Position numbers and translations under genes: made by a program. Below the pieces are notes generated by a model, which was not told the origin of the DNA, searched no databases, and was given only the letters and a program-made list of their open reading frames with translations. Shown one piece after another: positions 8,539 through 16,391 of a stretch of DNA of 64,000 bases (position 1 is its first letter; every line of letters starts with the position of its first letter). Source of the stretch: Lutibacter agarilyticus (GTDB lineage: Bacteria; Bacteroidota; Bacteroidia; Flavobacteriales; Flavobacteriaceae); the NCBI RefSeq assembly GCF_900188235.1, contig NZ_FZNT01000009.1:62001-126000 (forward strand), given 5' to 3'.

Positions 8539-9516
8539 ATGAATTCATTTATACCAACTGTTGATGCCTTGCCAACTGGGCATCCAGTAAAAGTTTATTA
8601 CCAAGAAACTGCTCTAATACAAGCTGTTTTATTGGAATTATATGATGCAGATCCTGTTGCAGATTTTCAACACTATTTTAATATATTTAATCAATTAACA
8701 ACTATTGAAAAACGATTTTCACGAAAAGAAAATCAGTTGTTCCCGTATTTAGAAAAATATGGTTGGGAAGGTCCAAGCCAAGGAATGTGGTCGTTTCACG
8801 ATAATTTAAGAGATCAAATTAGATTGTTAAATGGGTACAATTCAGAAAAAAATACAGCCAAGATTATAGCTAATATCCCGTATTTAATTAAAGGAATTAA
8901 AAGGTTAATGTCTATTGAAGATGCACGCTTATTTCCAAAAGCAATGGATTTACTTTCTGAAGATGATTGGAAAGAATTTTACATAGGTGATGAAGAAATT
9001 GGTTGGATGTTATTAGAAAAACCAACTCCGTATCCAGCAATTGAAAAAGAAGAATATGTACACCCAAGTCAGGATTTTCAAAAACGTGATTTATCTTTTT
9101 CATTAGAGAATACGTTTCATTATGACGAAGGTTATATGACACCTGAACAAGTAAATTTATTATTGCGTTTTTTACCTGTTGATATTACGTATGTAGATGA
9201 AAATGATAAAGTCATATTTTACAATAGAGGCGATGATCGTGTTTTTCCAAGAAGTAAAGGAATTATTGGTCGTGAAGTACGTTTTTGTCATCCGCCAAAA
9301 AGTGTAGATATGGTCTTGCGTATTGTTGAAGAATTTAAAGCAGGAACCAAAGATGTTGCTGAGTTTTGGTTCAACTTTAAAGGGCGTATTATTCATATTA
9401 GGTATTTTGCTATTCGTAATGATAATAAAGAATATAAAGGGGTGATTGAAATGTCTCAAGACATTACTGAAATTCAAAAACTTGAAGGTCAAAAACGTTT
9501 GTTAGATTGGGATTAA
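8539..9516 (+). CDS. Hemerythrin (HHE) and PAS domain protein, DUF438 family type
   Basis: 325 residues. The N-terminal half is a hemerythrin-like four-helix region with RKENQLFPYLEKYG (about 62-75) and MWSFHDNLR (about 83-91), typical of the HHE part of DUF438 proteins. The C-terminal part (about 195-315) is a PAS domain (DITYVDENDKVIFYNRGDD, then GREVRFCHPPKS). The N-terminal DUF438 module of the long family members is missing. Such proteins are linked to NO or O2 sensing or scavenging through a diiron site, but no enzymatic output domain is present. norE follows after 3 nt, so it belongs to the nor transcript. Confidence 0.8.
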   Translation: MNSFIPTVDALPTGHPVKVYYQETALIQAVLLELYDADPVADFQHYFNIFNQLTTIEKRFSRKENQLFPYLEKYGWEGPSQGMWSFHDNLRDQIRLLNGYNSEKNTAKIIANIPYLIKGIKRLMSIEDARLFPKAMDLLSEDDWKEFYIGDEEIGWMLLEKPTPYPAIEKEEYVHPSQDFQKRDLSFSLENTFHYDEGYMTPEQVNLLLRFLPVDITYVDENDKVIFYNRGDDRVFPRSKGIIGREVRFCHPPKSVDMVLRIVEEFKAGTKDVAEFWFNFKGRIIHIRYFAIRNDNKEYKGVIEMSQDITEIQKLEGQKRLLDWD

Positions 9517-9519
9517 TTT

Positions 9520-10101
9520 ATGCAAACAGCAACCGTAAATCATAAAAAATTATACTATCCACCAGGAGGAATCTTGCTATGGATAATTATTTTTCTTGAA
9601 CTATTTACCTTCGGAATAGCCTTAATCGCGATGATACTTTATAGTAAATATGAGCCTGAAATATTTCATAATTCAAGGTTGTTGTTAAACTCAACTTTTG
9701 GAGTAATAAATACGGTCTTTTTACTTACTAGTGGTTTTTTTATAGCAAAATCTGTTGAATATTTTAAGGTGAGTAATAAATCTAAAACGTTATGCTATTT
9801 AAAATTAACAATGTTAGGTGGCGTATTATTTCTACTCCTTAAAAGTCTAGAGTACTATGGTAAAATAGACGCAGGCTTAACAATGGGATACAATACATTC
9901 TTCTCTTTTTATTGGATGCTTACGTTATTTCATGTAATTCACGTAATAGTAGGTTTGGTAATTTTAATCTCCATTTATTTCGGAATAAAAAAGGAAAATT
10001 CGTCAACAAAATTAGAAGATATGGAAGCGGGTGCTACTTTTTGGCATCTATGCGATTTAATTTGGCTGTTACTTTTCCCCGTAATTTATTTATTGTTTTA
10101 A
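9520..10101 (+). CDS. norE: NorE-like cytochrome c oxidase subunit III family protein
   Basis: 193 residues with five predicted membrane helices and the subunit III signature near the end (WMLTLFHVIHVIVGLVILI, FWHLCDLIWLLLFPVIYLLF). Its short length and its place in a nor cluster, followed by a NorF-like gene, point to NorE, an accessory of NO reductase activity, rather than to a terminal oxidase subunit. No oxidase subunit I gene of the aa3 type is nearby. Confidence 0.8.
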   Translation: MQTATVNHKKLYYPPGGILLWIIIFLELFTFGIALIAMILYSKYEPEIFHNSRLLLNSTFGVINTVFLLTSGFFIAKSVEYFKVSNKSKTLCYLKLTMLGGVLFLLLKSLEYYGKIDAGLTMGYNTFFSFYWMLTLFHVIHVIVGLVILISIYFGIKKENSSTKLEDMEAGATFWHLCDLIWLLLFPVIYLLF

Positions 10102-10102
10102 T

Positions 10103-10342
10103 ATGAATAAGACACTATTTTTTAACGTATGGATGGTTTTAATTGTATTAACCATTATTGTAGCAATTATTTCAGAAAGTAATATATTGTATACTGGTAC
10201 ATTAATAATTGTACTTTCAATAGTTAAGTTTTTAGGAGTTTCGTTTTATTTTATGGAGTTGAGAAAATCACACCCTTTTTGGAAACTAAGTGTGCTTATT
10301 TTTGTTGTTTTATTTGCAATAACTGTAATAATTTTAATTTAA
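10103..10342 (+). CDS. norF: NorF-like cytochrome c oxidase subunit IV family protein
   Basis: 79 residues with three membrane helices and the motif FLGVSFYFMELRKSHPFWK, typical of prokaryotic COX4/NorF proteins. The ATG begins one base after the norE stop, so translation is probably coupled. It is the last gene of the nor block and is followed by a terminator at 10514-10554. Confidence 0.75.
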   Translation: MNKTLFFNVWMVLIVLTIIVAIISESNILYTGTLIIVLSIVKFLGVSFYFMELRKSHPFWKLSVLIFVVLFAITVIILI

Positions 10343-10513
10343 ATAGGCTGCTCATAATTCAAAAAAAGTTAAAAAACCTTGATATAAATCAGTGTTTGAA
10401 CTTAAATACCCATATATATTTGTAGTGTAATTAAGGAATAAAAATAATTCACGAATTGGAGAAAAACCAAAATTATTTTTATCAAATAAAAGTTTAGTTA
10501 GTAGTTTTAGTTT

Positions 10514-10554
10514 AGAACCAGCATCAAAGATTCTCAATCAACGATGCTGGTTCT
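10514..10554 (+). terminator. Terminator hairpin after the nor operon
   Basis: Perfect 12-nt arms AGAACCAGCATC and GATGCTGGTTCT with a 17-nt loop, followed by TGTTTTATT. It stands about 170 nt after norF and before the convergent DUF423 gene. Confidence 0.65.
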
Positions 10555-10593
10555 TGTTTTATTAATTACTCCACAACTTTTTGTATTGAACCA

Positions 10594-10980
10594 TTAACAA
10601 TCTATATATAAAACATTGTAGCAAAGCATACACCAGCCAATTATTAAAAATAACCCACCAAGTGGTGTAATTGGGCCCAAAAAGCGTAGTTTTTTATTCT
10701 TGGCTGAAGAAATTACAAGCCCGTAAATACTAAAAGAGAATAAGATAATTCCAATTATAAAACTATAGACCATGTATTTTTCAGAAGGAATTTCTAAGCT
10801 GAAATTAAAGCCAATAATTAATAAAATAATGGCGTGATACATTTGGTATTTTACGCCGGTTTCAAAACTTTTTAATTGTTCTTCGGAAAGAATTTTTTTG
10901 AATGCATGCGCACCAAAAGCACCAAAAATAACGGCTAATCCACCTAAAATACTTGCAATTATTAATGTTGTTTGTGGCAT
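10594..10980 (-). CDS. DUF423 membrane protein
   Basis: 128 residues with four membrane helices. The N-terminal GALAAIFGAFGAHAFK-like segment (here GGLAVIFGAFGAHAFKKIL) and the C-terminal PITPLGGLFLIIGW are diagnostic of DUF423 (E. coli YgdD family). The function is unknown. It stands downstream of the gatB-aspS terminator on the same strand and faces the nor terminator, so it is likely monocistronic. Confidence 0.85.
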   Translation of the reverse strand: MPQTTLIIASILGGLAVIFGAFGAHAFKKILSEEQLKSFETGVKYQMYHAIILLIIGFNFSLEIPSEKYMVYSFIIGIILFSFSIYGLVISSAKNKKLRFLGPITPLGGLFLIIGWCMLCYNVLYIDC

Positions 10981-10998
10981 ACGAAATGGCTTTATTTC

Positions 10999-11134
10999 AA
11001 AAGGCTGTTAAAAGAGTAAACTATTCGTTAACCTGAACTTGTTTCAGGTTCTCATATAAGTTAGTAGTAAATATGATGAGATTCTGAACTAAAATCAGAA
11101 TGACGAGTTTCCAATACCTTTTTAACAGCCTTTT
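10999..11134. repeat. Terminator-like inverted repeat with inserted repeat core (copy A)
   Basis: Perfect 15-nt arms (10999-11013 and 11120-11134, GGCTGTTAAAA type) enclose 106 nt. The enclosed part has TTCGTTAACCT at one end and AGAATGACGAGTTT at the other, with two smaller hairpins between (CCTGAAC/GTTTCAGG and TTCTGA/TCAGAA). On the minus strand it lies just past the gatB-aspS stop and can end that operon. The inner core recurs at 27718-27754 between different arms. Confidence 0.7.
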
Positions 11135-11142
11135 ATTTATAA

Positions 11143-14100
11143 TTATTTTATAACTCTTACATTTTGTTCTTCAACCTTTTTATCAGATAATTTAGAAGGT
11201 GCTCCAAATAATAAATCGTCGCTAGTTCCTGTTTTAGGGAAAGCCATTACCTCTCTAATAGACGCTTTTTTCTCTAAAATCATCATTAAACGGTCAACTC
11301 CCCAAGCAATTCCACCGTGTGGCGGTGCTCCGTATTGGAAAGCTTTGTACATAGCTCCAACGCTTTTAATCATTTCAGCTTTGTTGTAACCCATATTTTT
11401 ATAGGTTGCCTCTAAAATCTCGGCTTTGTGAGCTCTTACAGAACCACCACCAATTTCAAAGCCATTTAAAATTAAATCGTACTGCTGTGCAATAATACTT
11501 CCAATTTCATCCTCTTTTCCATTCATATGTTTCTCTAAATCGTAAACAGCAGGCATAGAAAATGGATTGTGTGTAAAAGTCCATCTGCCATCGTCATTTT
11601 TTTCAAACATTGGGAAATCAATTACCCAAGCAGGTCTTAATTCTTTCGGATTTATCAATCGTAGAATTTTCCCCATTTCCTGACGAACTGCGTCTAATGC
11701 TTTGTTTGCAGTTTCATAATCTGCTGCAGAGAAAAATACAATATCACCAACTTCAGCATTGGTTTCATTAATAATTCCAGCAGCAATTTCAGCACCTAAA
11801 AACTTAATAATTGGCGATTGTAAATCATTTTCATTCACAATAATATAGGCCAAGCCACCTAATCCGTGTTGTTGTGCAATGGCTGTTAAGTTTTCAATTT
11901 GACCTTTAGACATACGTTTGTCTCCTTGTTCTTTTGCAGAAACTTTGATACATTTTACAATACCACCTTGTTCAATAGGTTTACTAAAAACTTGGAACGT
12001 AGTATCTTTTACAATTTCGGTAATGTCTTGCATTTTTAAGCCATAGCGTAAATCGGGTCTATCGCAACCATAATAGTCCATTGCTTCTTTGTAGGTCAAT
12101 ATTTCAAACGGATGTAAAATCCATTTTTTACCATATACTTTTTGCACTATTTCATTAAACATTTTGGTGTTTAAATCTATAATTTGCTGCATACTTGCGT
12201 ATGCCATTTCAATATCTAACTGTGTAAATTCTGGCTGACGGTCTCCACGAGAATCTTCATCTCTAAAGCAACGTGCAATTTGGAAATACTTTTCGTAACC
12301 ACTCACCATTAACATTTGTTTAAATTGTTGAGGTGCTTGCGGTAAGGTGTAAAATAAACCACCTTGTTTACGAGTTGGTACAATAAATTCACGGGCACCT
12401 TCATCAGTTCCGGCAGTTAAAATAGGTGTTTCAATTTCTAAAAACGCTGCTTCATCTAAAATATCACGCATTAGCTTAATCACCTTGTGGCGATTCACAA
12501 TAGCTCTTCTTACATCGTCATTTCTGTGATCTAAAAACTTGTATTGAAAACGAGTACTTTCATTAGTTTTTGTGGCTCTTTTAATTTCAAAAGGCAACGT
12601 TTTAGAAAGATTTAAAATTTCTAATTCGGAAGTTTCTAACTCAATTTTTCCAGTTCTTAAACCTGCATTGTAATCGTCTTCTTTACGTTTTACAACAATT
12701 CCTGTTACCGAAATTACAGATTCAGGTTTTAGCTTTACCAAGTCATCTAAATTTGGAAATGACTCTCTACTTAAACGAACTTGAAAAACCTCATTGCTTG
12801 AATCGCGTAAATCAATAAACATTAATTCACCGTGATCACGTACACTTGCCACCCAACCAGATAATGTTACTTTTTCAGTAATACTAGTTTCTGATAATTG
12901 TGAGATTTTGTGTGTTCTGTATTCATCTTTTATAATAATTGGAATTTCAGGCAATACATCATCTTGTTCTTTTGTAGCCGTTTCTTCTGAAGAATTTTTA
13001 ATTTTATTTTCAGCTATTTTTTGTTGAGCTGAAGCAGAATTTAGTTCATTTAAAATTCCTTCTCTAATTACTTTTCCTGAAGCACCTTTTCCAATAATGC
13101 TGATTACTTTTCCAACTAAAATACCAGCTTTTCCTTGGTTTCCATTTTTAATATCGTTGGCAATAGCTTCATTTTCTGAAATAACTTTTTGAATAGCAGT
13201 TGTTATTTTTTCTTCGGAAATAGTATTGTCTTCAAAGTATTTGTTGTAATCAAAAGTTCTGTCTTTTAAATACTCTGTAATTCCGTTTTGAGCCAAAACA
13301 GCAGTAATTTTTTCAGCTTTAAAAAGTTCAAAAATTTCAATTAAATGTTCAATATTATTAATTGTAGCATAATCTTCTGGTTTTATGTTGTTAACCAATG
13401 TTTTTGCAACAAATGATGGGTCTTTTAATTGATTATTAATCCCCATAAATACTTTTGAACGAATGGCATCAGCAGTAAAAAATTTAGCATCTTGCGGACG
13501 AACACCACCTTTAATTAAAATAGTTTCAACAGCAAAAGGCAATGCACTTGAGTCAACGCTAATTGCTTTTATTTCATTTTTAATACTTACAAAAGGTAAG
13601 TCTGGTTCAGAAATAAAACGATAATCTGCTTCAAACTCTTTTTTACGCATGGTTTTGGTTTGCTTTAAATCAGCATCCCATAAAACTGTTGTTTGTTCTG
13701 GTCTAAATTCTTTATTATCAACGTAGTAATTGAATTGTTTTTCAATTTCTTCCTTCAACGCATCAACCATAAACTTAAACGAGTTTAAGTTTTTGATTTC
13801 AGTACGTGGATTTAAATCGTAACTTCTTCTTTTTCTTAATGAAACAGAAACATCTGACTTAAATTCTCCTTTTTCAAGGTTTGCTTCTGAAATTTCTAAA
13901 TTTTGAACAATACGCTGAATGTATTGTGCGTAGGTTGAAGCATCTTCAATATTTCTGATACAAGGTTCTGTAACAATTTCAATTAAAGGAACACCAGCTT
14001 TGTTAAAATCAACCAACGAAATGTTCTTTTCGTGCATTAATTTAGCAGCATCTTCTTCAATATGAACCTGGGTTAAACTCACCGTAAACTGCGATCCATC

Positions 14101-14469
14101 ATTTCTGTAACACGAAACATGTCCGTCAGGAATAACTGGATTGTGAAATTGCGTAATTTGTATATTTTTCGGATTATCTGGGTATTCGTAATGTTTTCTA
14201 TCCCACGATATTACCTCGTTTTCAAATGACGATTCTACAGCTTTTCCAAAATAAATGGCTTTTGTAATTGCTTCTTTATTAATGGCAGGTAAAACGCCCA
14301 TTTGACCAGTACAAACCGAACAGATGTTTTGGTTTGGTGTTTCAATTTCTTGATTAGGACAAGAACAAAACAACTTCGTTTTGGTATTTAATCGAACATG
14401 TGTTTCTAGTCCGATAACCAATTCTAAATCGTGCGCTTTTAAAGCGGCAGTTAATTGTTCCAATTCCAT
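11143..14469 (-). CDS. gatB-aspS: Fusion of amidotransferase subunit GatB and aspartyl-tRNA synthetase AspS
   Basis: 1,108 residues in one uninterrupted frame. Residues 1 to about 475 are GatB: IGLETHVRLNTKTKLFC, zinc-type cysteines C35, C37, C50 and C53, and the C-terminal YqeY-like tail ending near KGASGKVIREGILNEL. A polar linker (about 478-512) leads to a full bacterial AspRS (about 515-1108). This has an OB-fold anticodon-binding domain (VTLSGWVASVRDHGELMFIDL), motif 2 with FRDEDSRGDRQPEFTQLD, a GAD insertion domain and motif 3 GGIAWGVDRLMMILE. H546 sits where non-discriminating AspRSs such as that of Pseudomonas have His and E. coli has Leu. This suggests Asp-tRNA(Asn) is made by the synthetase half and amidated by GatCAB. 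The gene overlaps gatA by one base (TAATG). Confidence 0.92.
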   Translation of the reverse strand: MELEQLTAALKAHDLELVIGLETHVRLNTKTKLFCSCPNQEIETPNQNICSVCTGQMGVLPAINKEAITKAIYFGKAVESSFENEVISWDRKHYEYPDNPKNIQITQFHNPVIPDGHVSCYRNDGSQFTVSLTQVHIEEDAAKLMHEKNISLVDFNKAGVPLIEIVTEPCIRNIEDASTYAQYIQRIVQNLEISEANLEKGEFKSDVSVSLRKRRSYDLNPRTEIKNLNSFKFMVDALKEEIEKQFNYYVDNKEFRPEQTTVLWDADLKQTKTMRKKEFEADYRFISEPDLPFVSIKNEIKAISVDSSALPFAVETILIKGGVRPQDAKFFTADAIRSKVFMGINNQLKDPSFVAKTLVNNIKPEDYATINNIEHLIEIFELFKAEKITAVLAQNGITEYLKDRTFDYNKYFEDNTISEEKITTAIQKVISENEAIANDIKNGNQGKAGILVGKVISIIGKGASGKVIREGILNELNSASAQQKIAENKIKNSSEETATKEQDDVLPEIPIIIKDEYRTHKISQLSETSITEKVTLSGWVASVRDHGELMFIDLRDSSNEVFQVRLSRESFPNLDDLVKLKPESVISVTGIVVKRKEDDYNAGLRTGKIELETSELEILNLSKTLPFEIKRATKTNESTRFQYKFLDHRNDDVRRAIVNRHKVIKLMRDILDEAAFLEIETPILTAGTDEGAREFIVPTRKQGGLFYTLPQAPQQFKQMLMVSGYEKYFQIARCFRDEDSRGDRQPEFTQLDIEMAYASMQQIIDLNTKMFNEIVQKVYGKKWILHPFEILTYKEAMDYYGCDRPDLRYGLKMQDITEIVKDTTFQVFSKPIEQGGIVKCIKVSAKEQGDKRMSKGQIENLTAIAQQHGLGGLAYIIVNENDLQSPIIKFLGAEIAAGIINETNAEVGDIVFFSAADYETANKALDAVRQEMGKILRLINPKELRPAWVIDFPMFEKNDDGRWTFTHNPFSMPAVYDLEKHMNGKEDEIGSIIAQQYDLILNGFEIGGGSVRAHKAEILEATYKNMGYNKAEMIKSVGAMYKAFQYGAPPHGGIAWGVDRLMMILEKKASIREVMAFPKTGTSDDLLFGAPSKLSDKKVEEQNVRVIK

Positions 14470-15869
14470 TATATTGTTTCTTTTAAGAAGTTAGCAAACT
14501 TCAATAGTGTTTGTTCTTTATTTTTTGCGCCAGTAATTTGCAATCCTGTTGCTGTTCCTTGTGGTACGGTTAGCGTTGGTAATTGTCCAAGGCTAAATCC
14601 AACAGTATAAGCGTCAGATAAATACATGGCTAGCGGATCTTTTAAACTATCTCCAATTTTAGGAGGGGTGTTTGGTGTAACAGGTGAAATTATAATATCA
14701 ACTTCTTTAAAGTCTTTTTCAAAATTTGCTGAAATTTGATCTCTCAAAGCCAATCCTTTTAAATAAATTTCATCAGAAAAACCTTGTGATAATACTTGAT
14801 TTCCACCAACAATTCTTCGTTTAGATTCTTCTGAAAAATTTTCAGAACGTGTAATTGAATACGTGTCTTTTAAATTTTCACCTTCAATTCTATTTCCATA
14901 ATTTGTACCATCTAACCTGGATAAGTTAGATGCTGTTTCAGCCATTGCTATGGTGTAGTATGTAGAAACTAAGGTGTCAGATTTAAAAAAGTCAAGTTCC
15001 TTCACTTCAATACCTGTTGCTTTTATTTTTTCAATACTAGCTAAAAAGTCAGCTTTTATTTTAGGGTCAATCGCTTCATTTTCAATAAAGTTTTTAAAAT
15101 AGCCTACCGTTTTAATGGTGTTGTTATTTGAAATGGCTTGTTCACTAATTTCGGTGGAAGCAATGGTTGTTTGATCTTTACCATCTTTTCCGCTCATTAC
15201 ATTCAGCACAATGCGAATGTCTTCAATAGTTTTTGCCAAAGGCCCCACACAATCTGTAGATGAAGCATACGCCATAATTCCATATCTAGAAATACGACCA
15301 TAGGTAGGTTTTAAACCATAAATATTATTGTAACCTGCAGGCTGACGAATAGAACCTCCTGTATCTCCACCAATTGAAAATACGGTATAATCTTTTGCCA
15401 CATTTACAGCAGAACCACCACTAGAACCACCTGCAACTAACTCAGGATTGATGGCGTTTTTTACGGCACCAAAAATGGTGTTTTCACTAGATGAACCGTG
15501 ACCAAAACTATCACAGTTTTCTTTTACTAACGGAATTGCACCTGCATCTAATAATTTTTGAATGGCAGTTGCTGTGTAAGCCGATTTGTAATTTTTAAGT
15601 ATGTCTGAACTTGCTGTGGTATAAGTTCCTTGAACCATATACACATCTTTAATTCCGAAAGGAATTCCTTCTAACAATCCTATTTCTTCTCCGTTTGCAA
15701 TTTTAGCATCTACTTTTGCAGCCAATGCCAAAGCGCTATCTTCTAATAACGAATTTACCGTATTGTAAGCGTTCTTTTTTAGCAACTCTAATCTTTCTTG
15801 TACTAAAGTTGTACAAGATATTTCTTTGTTCACCAGTTGTTGGTGAAGCTGTTTTATTTGCGAATCCAT
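14469..15869 (-). CDS. gatA: Asp-tRNA(Asn)/Glu-tRNA(Gln) amidotransferase subunit A
   Basis: 466 residues, an amidase-signature enzyme. The Ser-cisSer-Lys elements are visible: GIKDVY (Lys), VAGGSSGGSAVNVA (cis-Ser) and GGDTGGSIRQPAG (nucleophile Ser). It frees ammonia from glutamine for transfer by GatB. It is translated between gatC (1-nt gap upstream) and gatB-aspS (1-nt overlap downstream), so all three are one operon and equal amounts are likely. Confidence 0.92.
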   Translation of the reverse strand: MDSQIKQLHQQLVNKEISCTTLVQERLELLKKNAYNTVNSLLEDSALALAAKVDAKIANGEEIGLLEGIPFGIKDVYMVQGTYTTASSDILKNYKSAYTATAIQKLLDAGAIPLVKENCDSFGHGSSSENTIFGAVKNAINPELVAGGSSGGSAVNVAKDYTVFSIGGDTGGSIRQPAGYNNIYGLKPTYGRISRYGIMAYASSTDCVGPLAKTIEDIRIVLNVMSGKDGKDQTTIASTEISEQAISNNNTIKTVGYFKNFIENEAIDPKIKADFLASIEKIKATGIEVKELDFFKSDTLVSTYYTIAMAETASNLSRLDGTNYGNRIEGENLKDTYSITRSENFSEESKRRIVGGNQVLSQGFSDEIYLKGLALRDQISANFEKDFKEVDIIISPVTPNTPPKIGDSLKDPLAMYLSDAYTVGFSLGQLPTLTVPQGTATGLQITGAKNKEQTLLKFANFLKETI

Positions 15870-15870
15870 A

Positions 15871-16140
15871 TTAGTCTTCTATCACTTTTGAAACTACTAA
15901 ATACCCGTTTTTTTCCTTAGGAAAGTTTTCTATAATAATTTGTTTCTCCAAAGCAGGGCTTTCTATAACAACATCTTCTCTTAAATCATTTAATGAGACA
16001 CAATTATAATTGACATTATTAGAGGAATTATTATTAGTTGGTTGTGCGTTTTTAATCACATCAAATAATTTGTTCACGGTCTCTGAGGGCTGTGCTCCTT
16101 TAATACTCGACAATACGTCGACAGTCATTATTTTACTCAT
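15871..16140 (-). CDS. gatC: GatC-like subunit of the tRNA amidotransferase
   Basis: 89 residues. The C-terminal half (SLNDLREDVVIESPALEKQIIIENFPKE, GYLVVSKVIED) follows the GatC pattern of L-R-x-D and a final VVPKVxE-like end. The N-terminal half, which in GatC forms helices that clasp GatA, is not recognisable and contains an Asn/Ser-rich stretch at about residues 35-43. GatC normally stabilises the GatA-GatB interface. The gene is first in the gatC-gatA-gatB/aspS operon. The assignment rests on the C-terminus and on the operon. Confidence 0.72.
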   Translation of the reverse strand: MSKIMTVDVLSSIKGAQPSETVNKLFDVIKNAQPTNNNSSNNVNYNCVSLNDLREDVVIESPALEKQIIIENFPKEKNGYLVVSKVIED

Positions 16141-16391
16141 TTTTTTATTTTGTTTAACAGTTAAACATTAAGCAGGCCAAATTACGAAAGTTTTGTGAGG
16201 GATGCACATTTTTTTTGTGAATGCATAGCGGTAGATCTTATGAAATACAATCTATTAGGATATTCATTTAGAATATATGAATCGAAACTCATTATCGTTG
16301 ATGTATGTTAAAATTAATAGACAGATATGAAGTGTAATTTCAATTTCTTATAATTTGTTAATAAAACGTACTTTTGTCAAAAATTTGTTAA

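Noticed and set aside
15871-16140. GAQPSETV segment recalling ribosomal protein S16
   Set aside because: Only eight residues match; the C-terminus and operon position fit GatC.
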